NCBI RefSeq assembly: GCF_019219075.1
Contig: NZ_JAHUWJ010000012.1
Location: forward strand, 155,413 to 219,412
Direction: 5' to 3'
Source: Chitinophaga sp. sic0106
GTDB lineage: Bacteria > Bacteroidota > Bacteroidia > Chitinophagales > Chitinophagaceae
DNA: 64,000 nt
The stretch's first letter is position 1; every line of letters begins with the position of its first letter. Below, one piece after another: positions 7,934-16,300 of this stretch. The position numbers and the translations under genes were made by a program. The notes beneath the pieces were generated by a model. It searched no databases and was not told the origin of the DNA. It worked only from the letters and a program-made list of their open reading frames with translations.

Positions 7934-9017
7934 CAGCAGGAAGCAGCCCTGGATTTATAGTCGCAATCTGGATGGCTTTTTCATCCTCCTCCCTCCTTTT
8001 GCCGCACTGCTGGCTATCTGGCTGTTTCCGGAGGCTTTCCGGCCGCAGCAGGGTGTGAGTGTGGCCTGGTGGGTATTGCTGGTGCTGTTTATTGATGTGT
8101 CGCATGTTTACTCCACTATTTACCGGACCTACTTTGATGGCGGCACTTTTCGCAGGCAAAGTCGTTTATTCGTGTGGGTGCCCGTGCTGGCGTGGATAGC
8201 TGGTGTGGTGGCCTATGCAGCCGGACCGCTGGTGTTCTGGCGTATCCTGGCTTATATGGCGGTATATCATTTTGTGCGGCAGCAATATGGTTTCCTGCGT
8301 ATTTATAGTCGCAAAGAGGCCAGGAGCCGACTTTCCAGGCGCATTGATACCATTACTATTTATGCTGCGACCGTGTATCCTTTGATATACTGGCATTTAA
8401 AAGGGCCGATGCCGTTCAACTGGTTCATTCCGGATGACTTTTTCTATGTGGCCGGGAACAGTAAGATCCTTGATATACTTTGGGGTGCTTACCTCGCGAT
8501 CATGGCCATCTACCTGGGAAAAGAAATCGGACATAGTATTAAATACCAGCTGATTAATATACCTAAGCAGTTGCTGGTGTTGGGCACCCTCCTATCCTGG
8601 TATTTCGGTATTATTTTTTTTAAGGGAGACCTTACGTTCACGTTGCTGAATGTGATCAGTCACGGCATACCGTACATGGCCCTGGTGTGGGCTCATGGCC
8701 GGAAGCAATACCATGTGGGGGCCAGCGGCAACAAATTTCTGCAAACTGTATTCAGTAACAGGGGTATCCTGCTTTTTTTGGGGCTGATTGCCTTGTTTGC
8801 CTTTGTGGAAGAGGGCTTATGGGATGGTTTTGTATGGCGGGAGCATACCCGGGTTTTCTCTTTATTTCAGCAGTTGCCGGAGGTGGAAAGCAGTGTGGTG
8901 CTGATGTTGCTGGTGCCGTTGCTGGCGGTGCCACAGGTAACGCATTATGTGCTGGATGGATTTATTTGGAAGATGAAGGAAGATAGGTATAACTGGCGGG
9001 AGAAAACAATGGATTAG
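7890..9017 (+). CDS. Polytopic membrane protein of the polyamine operon
   Basis: A 375-residue protein with about eight to ten hydrophobic helices. ATG 7890 lies inside the FAD oxidoreductase gene (44-base overlap), so translation is probably coupled. Conserved-looking histidines appear in the membrane segments: FIDVSHVYSTIYRTY, YMAVYHFVRQQYGF, NVISHGIPYMALVWAH and PQVTHYVLDGF. Such a histidine pattern would suit metal or haem binding or a membrane oxidoreductase, but no known family is recognised with certainty. It is the last gene of the operon; a hairpin follows 10 bases after the stop. Confidence 0.7.
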   Translation: MEIKQPMPLPLTAANSRKQPWIYSRNLDGFFILLPPFAALLAIWLFPEAFRPQQGVSVAWWVLLVLFIDVSHVYSTIYRTYFDGGTFRRQSRLFVWVPVLAWIAGVVAYAAGPLVFWRILAYMAVYHFVRQQYGFLRIYSRKEARSRLSRRIDTITIYAATVYPLIYWHLKGPMPFNWFIPDDFFYVAGNSKILDILWGAYLAIMAIYLGKEIGHSIKYQLINIPKQLLVLGTLLSWYFGIIFFKGDLTFTLLNVISHGIPYMALVWAHGRKQYHVGASGNKFLQTVFSNRGILLFLGLIALFAFVEEGLWDGFVWREHTRVFSLFQQLPEVESSVVLMLLVPLLAVPQVTHYVLDGFIWKMKEDRYNWREKTMD

Positions 9018-9027
9018 CATTCGCATA

Positions 9028-9058
9028 CATCAGCGCAGGCACGAGGCCTACGCTGATG
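9028..9058. terminator. Bidirectional hairpin between convergent genes
   Basis: A 13-bp stem with one mismatch pairs 9028-9040 with 9046-9058 around an ACGAG loop. It lies between the end of the polyamine operon and the stop of the minus-strand M60-like gene. Confidence 0.65.
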
Positions 9059-9063
9059 GCAAA

Positions 9064-10596
9064 TTAGTGTGCGACGTCGAACTTCATATTATACGGCATC
9101 CATTCCGGATATACTCTCATTTCCTTTTCCAGCTTAGTTCCCAGCGGAAAACCCCATGCCTTGAAAAATGGCACCAGGTTACGTCCTGTAACTTCGGAGA
9201 AAGTTTGCACAAACCGATCCCGTTTTGAATCTTCATTTTTTGCGAAACTGGCATTGGGGTCAGTGACCAGGTTTTCCTGGTAGCGGCGGATAAAGGCTTT
9301 AAATGCTTCCCATCCAAAAGCTTCCTGTATTTGCCAAAACATTGTAAGGGCCAGGAAAGGGTCCTGCTTCCATTTTGCATAATCGGGTCCGGCTGCAAAG
9401 TATTGTTGTATGCGCGCCTTGCGTTTTTCAGCGGTCATCTCGCCGTGGGCGCCGTGGCGGTCACCGATGAGTCGGTCGAAGCAATAGAGTGCGAAGAAGT
9501 TGCAGCTGACCTCACCGGTGCCGGCAATGATCCAGTCGGGGTTTTGGAGGTTATGCCCTATTTCATGGAAATAGCCCCAGTTTGAACCACCACTGGAAGG
9601 CAGGAGGAGCCGGTCGGGGTTGGCGATGGTATTCAGGGTGCCTTCGTCGCAATGTGCCATAATGGGATAACCGTTATGCATAAAGCCACCGCTGATCTGC
9701 ACATCTACTGCCAGGCGCATGGGGCGGTATACCGGCTGCGGATATTGGCCCAGGTCCATTTCTGCACCGATGATTGCGTCCCAGAGGTCCATGACTTTTT
9801 TAGGATTGCTGAGTTTTTGCAATATGGAATCAGGTACAGAAAGGATGATGCGATCGGTAGCGATTTCACCCCAGGGAGCGCCGCTGGATTTGAGTTGGGC
9901 CTGCCACTGCTCATCGGTGGTAACACCGCGGATATAGAGCGGGGAACTAACGGCGCCGCTGATACGAATATCGGCGGACCAGTCCTTTACCGTAGGGCGG
10001 CACTTAATATAGATGAGGCCTCCAAACGGGCTGTTGACCCGTACAACGGCTTTATCCAGTGGGGCGTATTTTACAATATCCGGCATGCGTACCCAGCTGG
10101 AGCGGCCGGCGTTCCACTGCCCGAGGTTGTCGGTATGGCAACCGATTTGTACGAACAGTTCCCCCATATCAGCGAGGTGTTGAGGCAGTTGGATTTCGAT
10201 AACTTGTCCTGCCGGGGCATACAAGCCGGTACTATATTGGGTATAGGTATCGGGGTAGCCGTTCATACGGCGCAAAATGCGCCAGGTGCTGTCGGCCGGT
10301 CGCTGGTGTCGGATTGAAATCACCTTTTTTATGGTGGGTGTACCTGGTTTTACTTCCCCGGGGAAGTATCTGGAAGAAGGGTGTGCCTGGATGGTTTTAT
10401 AATCCGTGTTTTCGAGTGTGGTGCGGCTCCAGCTGATCACCGCTTTGCGCAAAGCCGTATCCTGTTTGCCCAGTGGTTGATCTTTGCGGATCTCCAGTTG
10501 CGATGGATCGTTGCGGGTGGTATCCGACGGCGGCACCGAGGCCAGTGATACTGTAGGTAACAGCAGTGCTACCGTGAGTACGTAGTAATTTTTCAT
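9064..10596 (-). CDS. Secreted M60-like metallopeptidase
   Basis: A 510-residue protein starting at ATG 10596, which gives a signal peptide (MKNYYVLTVALLLPTVSLAS); upstream codons lack signal character. The zinc motif HEIGH is at residues 344-348, with a third-ligand Glu362 13 residues later, matching the M60/enhancin pattern HExxH-x(8-28)-E. The N-terminal part is beta-rich, as in other M60-like proteins. M60 enzymes cut glycosylated proteins such as mucins. It is divergent from the ECF sigma gene at 10759 and probably serves the adjacent uptake locus. A TATCTTGT promoter-like box lies in the shared upstream region. Confidence 0.85.
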   Translation of the reverse strand: MKNYYVLTVALLLPTVSLASVPPSDTTRNDPSQLEIRKDQPLGKQDTALRKAVISWSRTTLENTDYKTIQAHPSSRYFPGEVKPGTPTIKKVISIRHQRPADSTWRILRRMNGYPDTYTQYSTGLYAPAGQVIEIQLPQHLADMGELFVQIGCHTDNLGQWNAGRSSWVRMPDIVKYAPLDKAVVRVNSPFGGLIYIKCRPTVKDWSADIRISGAVSSPLYIRGVTTDEQWQAQLKSSGAPWGEIATDRIILSVPDSILQKLSNPKKVMDLWDAIIGAEMDLGQYPQPVYRPMRLAVDVQISGGFMHNGYPIMAHCDEGTLNTIANPDRLLLPSSGGSNWGYFHEIGHNLQNPDWIIAGTGEVSCNFFALYCFDRLIGDRHGAHGEMTAEKRKARIQQYFAAGPDYAKWKQDPFLALTMFWQIQEAFGWEAFKAFIRRYQENLVTDPNASFAKNEDSKRDRFVQTFSEVTGRNLVPFFKAWGFPLGTKLEKEMRVYPEWMPYNMKFDVAH

Positions 10597-10758
10597 GTTC
10601 CTGTTATATGGCCTTAAATTACTACAGGGGATGCAGTCAATTAATAAAATTTTACACAAGATAACCTTTGTCTGGCCGGGAGGTTAACAAACCCACACCA
10701 CTACTTAAACAAAACATCCTTTTTTTAACCGAAAGTATTTTTAGTTTTATGCCCAATT

Positions 10759-11334
10759 ATGGGGAGGGATGAACTACTGAATGCAAATGACCAGGACCTT
10801 TTAGCGGAGCTCAGCAGAAGGAACGGCCTTGCTTTTGACGTTTTATATAACCGGTACTGGAAGGATGTTTTTAATATTGCCTACAAGCGGGTACATAATA
10901 TGGACATGGCCCAGGACATAGCGCAGGATGTATTTGTGCAGCTATGGAGCCGGGAAAAGGACACCCCTATTGAGAATCTTCCTGCGTATTTGCGTATAGC
11001 CACGCGTAATGGCGTTTTCAGACAAATGGAGAAGGAGAGTCGCTACGGTGATTTGCCGGAGGACAGTGACGATCTGGGTGGTTACGGTCTTGCCGATGGC
11101 CATGTATTATACAAGGAGTTCTATGCTGCCTTTGAGGCGCTTACCAATACTTTACCTGCCCAGCAAAAGCAAATTTTCAATCTACGTTTCCAGGAGGGGC
11201 GCAGCAGTCAGGAGATTGCTGCCCAGCTGGATATTTCTGTAAAGACGGTCAGGAACCAGATGGGACGGGCGTTGTCTACGCTGCGGGAGTCGCTGATTGT
11301 GTTGCAGATAGCGATTATGCTGACGATGAAGTAG
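10759..11334 (+). CDS. ECF sigma-70 factor (SusCD locus 1)
   Basis: A 191-residue sigma factor with region 2 (YNRYWKDVFNIAYKRVHNMDMAQDIAQDVFVQLW) and region 4 (LPAQQKQIFNLRFQEGRSSQEIAAQLDISVKTVRNQMGRAL), plus a short hydrophobic tail. This is the form seen in Bacteroidota trans-envelope signalling cascades with FecR anti-sigma factors. It is the first gene of the sigma-FecR-SusC-SusD series. ATG 10759 follows a TAGTTTTA promoter-like box at 10742-10749. It probably drives the downstream uptake genes when the outer-membrane receptor is engaged. Confidence 0.92.
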   Translation: MGRDELLNANDQDLLAELSRRNGLAFDVLYNRYWKDVFNIAYKRVHNMDMAQDIAQDVFVQLWSREKDTPIENLPAYLRIATRNGVFRQMEKESRYGDLPEDSDDLGGYGLADGHVLYKEFYAAFEALTNTLPAQQKQIFNLRFQEGRSSQEIAAQLDISVKTVRNQMGRALSTLRESLIVLQIAIMLTMK

Positions 11335-11389
11335 TGCTGGCCCCCGGTGCTTTCTGAAAGCATGCTTACACCTTGGCTGATTAATTAAC

Positions 11390-11424
11390 GGGAGACGTGG
11401 GTGCTGGAGGCACTAATGTCTCCC
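11390..11424 (+). other. Hairpin between sigma factor and FecR genes
   Basis: GGGAGAC (11390-11396) pairs with GTCTCCC (11418-11424), with an inner GTGC/GCAC pairing. There is no T-run after it. It could attenuate read-through from the sigma gene or separate the two transcripts in a 192-base gap. Confidence 0.45.
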
Positions 11425-11526
11425 TGACAAATAAAAAGCACCCGGAACATATATAATTTAAAAATATTTAAACTTTTTATGGGCGCTTTTGATTTTATCT
11501 GCTCATATATATAGAAATAGTCGAAG

Positions 11527-12666
11527 ATGGACCATCAGCAAAGGGAACTTTTAAACATTATGCTAAAACGTTTTAGGACAGGCACCGCCACCAGCGAGGA
11601 GATTGCCTTTCTTGAATCGTATTTTGACCTGTTCGACTCAGAAGATGACCTGATCACTGCGGAGAACGAAACGGAGTATGAAGGATTGAAAGCAGTGCTT
11701 AAACAAAAAATAGACAGTGCGATTGCTGTACCTGCAACACCGGTGAAGCGCATGCCGGTACGCCGCTGGGCGATAGCGGCAGCAGTGGCTGCCCTGATAG
11801 GCACCGGAGGCCTTTTCCTACTCCAACAAAAAAGCAACCCTGCCAAACCGGCTACCATGGCTTATGCTACGGGCGCGCCTACACTAAGGCTGGCAGATGG
11901 CACCACCATAGCACTGGATAGCACCGCCGATGGTCAGATTGCCAGTCAGGCCGGTGTAATCATTTCCAAGGAAGAAGACGGAACACTATTATATAAAACT
12001 GCCCCTGCCAGCGCAGGTAATAACCAAAACCAGGAGAACACGCTCTCCACCCCCGCCGGCATGAAATATAAAATCATGCTCCCGGACGGGTCCGCCGTAT
12101 GGCTCAACGCAGCCAGCAGTCTTACCTACCCGGCTGTTTTTGCCGCCGGCAACAGAACGGTAAAACTCCAGGGGGAAGCCTTTTTTGATATTGCCGCCGA
12201 TCCCGCCAAACCATTTATCGTACAGGCAGGCAATCAATCCGTACAGGTACTGGGTACCCGTTTTAACGTAAACGCCTACCCGGAAGACGGGGAACATAAA
12301 ACCACCCTCCTGCAGGGTGCCGTAAAAGTAAGCCAGGGCAACAACGCTATTATTATACAACCCGGCCAGCAAACCATCTGCAGTAATGAAACTGCCATAC
12401 GTAAAGTAAACGCCGATACAGAAAAAGAAACTGCCTGGATCAATAACCTGTTCTCTTTTAAAAATGATAACCTGCCCGCTGTGATGCGCGACATCGCACG
12501 ATGGTATAATGTTAGCATCAGGTACAATGGCAACCTGCCCGATGAAAGATTTTTCGGGGAAATATCCCGCAGCAGTAAACTGGAAGATGTTTTAAAAATA
12601 TTGGAAATCAATGGCCTTACATTCGATATAAAAGAAGATGTTATTACCGTTGGCTATAAGCATTAA
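11527..12666 (+). CDS. FecR-type anti-sigma factor (SusCD locus 1)
   Basis: A 379-residue inner-membrane regulator. A cytoplasmic N-terminal segment (about 1-75) is followed by one transmembrane helix (about 78-98), a periplasmic FecR domain (LSTPAGMKYKIMLPDGSAVWLNAASSLTYPAVF..., about 165-290) and a C-terminal DUF4974-type domain (about 310-378). It holds the preceding sigma factor inactive until the STN domain of the SusC protein signals. It sits between the sigma and SusC genes in standard order, with 184 bases of leader before susC. Confidence 0.92.
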   Translation: MDHQQRELLNIMLKRFRTGTATSEEIAFLESYFDLFDSEDDLITAENETEYEGLKAVLKQKIDSAIAVPATPVKRMPVRRWAIAAAVAALIGTGGLFLLQQKSNPAKPATMAYATGAPTLRLADGTTIALDSTADGQIASQAGVIISKEEDGTLLYKTAPASAGNNQNQENTLSTPAGMKYKIMLPDGSAVWLNAASSLTYPAVFAAGNRTVKLQGEAFFDIAADPAKPFIVQAGNQSVQVLGTRFNVNAYPEDGEHKTTLLQGAVKVSQGNNAIIIQPGQQTICSNETAIRKVNADTEKETAWINNLFSFKNDNLPAVMRDIARWYNVSIRYNGNLPDERFFGEISRSSKLEDVLKILEINGLTFDIKEDVITVGYKH

Positions 12667-12722
12667 TGTTTGCCGCACATCCTTAACAGTAACCGATTTA
12701 AATTTTTTTTAGCTTATGTGTA

Positions 12723-12730
12723 TCACTTTG
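12723..12730 (+). promoter_or_regulatory. Candidate -7 box for the SusC1 operon
   Basis: TCACTTTG differs by one base from TAnnTTTG. It would give a leader of about 115 bases before the susC ATG at 12851. Whether the ECF sigma factor or the housekeeping sigma reads it cannot be told. Confidence 0.3.
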
Positions 12731-12850
12731 TAAAAATCAACATCCAACTATCAGTATCAACCAAGCATGCGATAACGACCGAATGCCACCAGCAGTAAGA
12801 CCTGCCAACCGGAGATTATCCGCACATTTTATCGACTAAATCCGACCAAC

Positions 12851-15800
12851 ATGAAATTCAAATTTCATTGTCCTCCTTCGTTGCCCGCAACGAAGGCCAG
12901 GAAACCTTTGTGCTTACTTATGAAAGCATGGCTCCTGCTACCGCTGATCATCCTGCTATACGTGCCGGTATATGCAGCCGGCCAGCATGTGACCATCAGC
13001 CGGCAGAATGCCTCGCTGGAAAGCATTTTTGCAGACATCAAAAAACAAACGGGTTTCACCTTCTTCTATAAGGGAAACGTAAACCCCGCTGAACTAAAAA
13101 CAGATGTAGACATCAAAAATGCTACCCTGGAAGATGCGCTGCAATCCTGCCTGAAAAAATTTAAACTCAATTTTACAATTGTCAACAAAACAATTGTAGT
13201 AACTACCGCCAGTAATCCGGGTTCGTCAGAACCAGCTATCGCCGCCGCCATGGCGGCCGACAGCACCATCGTCGGCAGGATTGTAGACAGTCTGACAAAA
13301 GACGTGGTGATCGCCGTATCCGTGTATGTTAAAAACTCCACGGAAAGAACGCTCAGTAACGACAAAGGTCAGTTTACCATCAAGGCAAATAACGGCGACA
13401 TCCTCGTCCTTTCCAGCGTTGGTTACAACACCAGGGAAGTGCCCGTAAGCGCCATCCGTAACCGCCCGATCCAGTTATCACCGAAGTCCAGCGCGCTGAA
13501 CGACGTGGTGGTAACCGGTTACCAGGTGATCAAAAAAGATAACTACACCGGTAACGCCATCGTAGTTAAGGGAGAAGACCTGAAAAGGCTCAACCCCCAG
13601 AACATGCTCAAAGGCCTTGCCTCCTTTGACCCCTCCTTCCGCATCGGGGATAATAACCTCCTGGGTTCCGATCCAAACGCGATGCCTAAGATCAATATCC
13701 GCGGTACCACCGCCATGCCTAACGGGGAAATACTGGACAGAAATAACCTCTCCAGCTCCTATAACCTGCCGGTATTCATCATGGATGGTTTCGAAGTGCC
13801 ACTGCAAAAAGTAGTGGATCTGGATATTAACCGCATCGCTTCGGTTACTATTCTGAAAGATGCTGCCGCCACTGCCGTTTACGGTTCCAGGGCCGCTAAC
13901 GGTGTAATCGTGATCACTACCAAAGCACCGTTGCCAGGGCGCCTGCGTTTGAGCTACAATGCGGAAATGAAAGCTACGGCGCCAGACCTCAGCGGTTACA
14001 GTGTACTCAATGCAACCGATAAACTGGCCTACGAAAAACTCGCCGGACTTTATACCACTGTCAACAATACCGCTAATACACAGGAAGAACTCGACGCACA
14101 ATACTATTCCAAATATAAAAATGTAGTAAGCGGCGTTAACACCTACTGGCTCGCACAGCCGCTGCGCAACGCTTACTCACAAAAGCATTCCGTATATATT
14201 GAGGGTGGTGACTCCAGCTTCCGCTACGGTGTGGATCTCCGCTATCAGACCGATCCCGGCGTGATGAAAAATTCAGGACGCGACCGGTACAGCGGCGGCA
14301 TGAGCTTTACGTATAACCCTAACCGTAAGCTGGTTCTTAAAAACGACCTGACCGTTACACAGGTAAACGCCCGTAACTCCAATTACGGCAGCTTTACGGA
14401 TTATGTAAAAATGAATCCTTATTATCCGATCTATGGAGCTGATGGGAAACTCATACGCGAAATCGCCAACTGGCGAGTAGATACTCACCAGAATGAAGAT
14501 GATGACCAATTCAAAAATGTACCGGTATTAAACCCGCTGTTTGAAGCCTCCCTGGGCAACTTCGATAAAACCGGCTATACCGAACTGATTGATGCATTTT
14601 CTGCTGACTGGCGCATCACTCCTGCTTTGCGTGTCATCGGTCTGATGAGTATGAACAGTACCCGTACCACCGCCGATAAGTTCGTTTCGCCTTTCAGCAA
14701 TGCTTTCTACATGGACCCTCCGGAAGAAGCCATGAACAAAGGTAGTTACGACTATTCCGCTACCCGCTCTCTCAACCTGGACGGTAACGTACGTGTAGTA
14801 TATAATAAACTCATCAACGGCAGCCATTCCATTAACGCCGTACTGGGTGCCAACGTAACCTCGGCCACTGCTGATTTTAAAGGATTTCAGGCACGCGGAT
14901 TCTCTAATGATAAATTCTCCAGTATCGCCTTTGCCCGTACCTATACACCTAATGCAGCGCCTAAAGGCAGCGTGGAAGAAAGACGCCTCATCGGTTCCTT
15001 CTTCAGCGGCAGCTACTCCTATAAAAACAAATACCTGTTTGACGGTGCTGTACGACTGGATGGTTCCTCTGCATTTGGCGCCAACAAACGCTTTGCTCCT
15101 TTCTGGTCCGGTGGTATCGGTTGGAATGTTCATAACGAAGACTTCTTCAAATCCACCTTCCCGCAATTATCCAGACTCAAACTGGCAGCAACTTCCGGCG
15201 TAACAGGTTCGGTGGACTTCCCTCCTTTCCTGGCCAGAACAACTTATGCTTACCAAACCTCCAACTGGTACTCTACTGGTATTGGTGCTGTTGTGAATGC
15301 CTATGGCAACGACAATCTCCAATGGCAGAAAACCACCAACTACGAAGCACGCGCCGAAATTGGCCTGCTGAAAGACAGGATCGTAGTGATTCCGGTGTAT
15401 TACTACAAGCTCACCAAAGGCCTGCTGACAGATATCAATATCGCCCCCAGCACCGGCTTTTCCACCTACAAGGAAAACCTGGGCGATATGGCTAACAAAG
15501 GGTATGAGCTGTACGTGACCGTGAACGCTGTGCGCAAAGGCAACCTGAACGTGAACCTCACCGGTAACCTGGCTCACAATACCAATACGATTGTACGTAT
15601 TTCCAATGCACTGAAGGCTTACAACGAAAGCGTAAACAAATACCAGCTGGACCCTGATAATAAAGCCGTAGGAACACCGCTGCTGCGTTTCAAGGAAGGC
15701 CAGTCGTACAACACCATCTACGGCGTTAAATCACATGGCATCGATCCGCAAAACGGCCGCGAAATCTACGAAACACTGGATGGCAAGCTGACCTATGATT

Positions 15801-16288
15801 ATGACGTACAATATACCCAGCCTATCGGCGATTACACACCAAAAGCTGAAGGCTTCTTCGGCAGTAACGTGAGCTGGAAACAATGGATGGTGAGCTTTAG
15901 CTTCCATTACAAATTTGGTGGCGAAACGTACAACCAAACCCTGGTAGACCGTATCGAAAACGCTGATCCACGCTTTAATGTTGACAGCAGAGCGATGGCC
16001 ATGCGCTGGCAGAAACCTGGCGACCAGGCACAGTACAAAGACATCACCGACCTGCGCACCACGTACGCTACCAGCAGATTTGTGCAGAAAGAAAACCTGC
16101 TCGAGCTGCAATCCCTGTACCTGTCGTACGACCTGGCACAAACCATTGCCAGAAGCATCGGATTGCAGTCGCTCCGCGGTGCCGTAACCATGAACGATAT
16201 CCTCCGCCTCACCACCATCAAACAGGAACGTGGAATCGATTATCCGTTTGCAAGGAGTCTGACCTGTTCTATCCTCGCTACCTTCTAA
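12851..16288 (+). CDS. SusC/RagA-type TonB-dependent receptor with STN domain (locus 1)
   Basis: A 1145-residue outer-membrane porter. After a signal segment (about 20-43) come an STN signalling domain (47-118), a carboxypeptidase-D-like regulatory domain (140-208), the plug (about 215-360, with VVVTGYQ, INIRGT and SVTILKDAAATAVYGSRAANGVIVITTK) and the beta-barrel. The STN domain fits control through the upstream FecR/sigma pair. With the SusD-like lipoprotein it imports a large substrate. The many proteases in the operon suggest peptides or glycopeptides, as for RagAB, rather than a simple glycan; no glycoside hydrolase lies in this locus. Confidence 0.95.
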   Translation: MKFKFHCPPSLPATKARKPLCLLMKAWLLLPLIILLYVPVYAAGQHVTISRQNASLESIFADIKKQTGFTFFYKGNVNPAELKTDVDIKNATLEDALQSCLKKFKLNFTIVNKTIVVTTASNPGSSEPAIAAAMAADSTIVGRIVDSLTKDVVIAVSVYVKNSTERTLSNDKGQFTIKANNGDILVLSSVGYNTREVPVSAIRNRPIQLSPKSSALNDVVVTGYQVIKKDNYTGNAIVVKGEDLKRLNPQNMLKGLASFDPSFRIGDNNLLGSDPNAMPKINIRGTTAMPNGEILDRNNLSSSYNLPVFIMDGFEVPLQKVVDLDINRIASVTILKDAAATAVYGSRAANGVIVITTKAPLPGRLRLSYNAEMKATAPDLSGYSVLNATDKLAYEKLAGLYTTVNNTANTQEELDAQYYSKYKNVVSGVNTYWLAQPLRNAYSQKHSVYIEGGDSSFRYGVDLRYQTDPGVMKNSGRDRYSGGMSFTYNPNRKLVLKNDLTVTQVNARNSNYGSFTDYVKMNPYYPIYGADGKLIREIANWRVDTHQNEDDDQFKNVPVLNPLFEASLGNFDKTGYTELIDAFSADWRITPALRVIGLMSMNSTRTTADKFVSPFSNAFYMDPPEEAMNKGSYDYSATRSLNLDGNVRVVYNKLINGSHSINAVLGANVTSATADFKGFQARGFSNDKFSSIAFARTYTPNAAPKGSVEERRLIGSFFSGSYSYKNKYLFDGAVRLDGSSAFGANKRFAPFWSGGIGWNVHNEDFFKSTFPQLSRLKLAATSGVTGSVDFPPFLARTTYAYQTSNWYSTGIGAVVNAYGNDNLQWQKTTNYEARAEIGLLKDRIVVIPVYYYKLTKGLLTDINIAPSTGFSTYKENLGDMANKGYELYVTVNAVRKGNLNVNLTGNLAHNTNTIVRISNALKAYNESVNKYQLDPDNKAVGTPLLRFKEGQSYNTIYGVKSHGIDPQNGREIYETLDGKLTYDYDVQYTQPIGDYTPKAEGFFGSNVSWKQWMVSFSFHYKFGGETYNQTLVDRIENADPRFNVDSRAMAMRWQKPGDQAQYKDITDLRTTYATSRFVQKENLLELQSLYLSYDLAQTIARSIGLQSLRGAVTMNDILRLTTIKQERGIDYPFARSLTCSILATF

Positions 16289-16300
16289 AATGCAACGACC

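Noticed and set aside
13478..14101. Long minus-strand open frames inside susC genes
   Set aside because: They are shadows of the strong SusC frames, with no motif or signal of their own.
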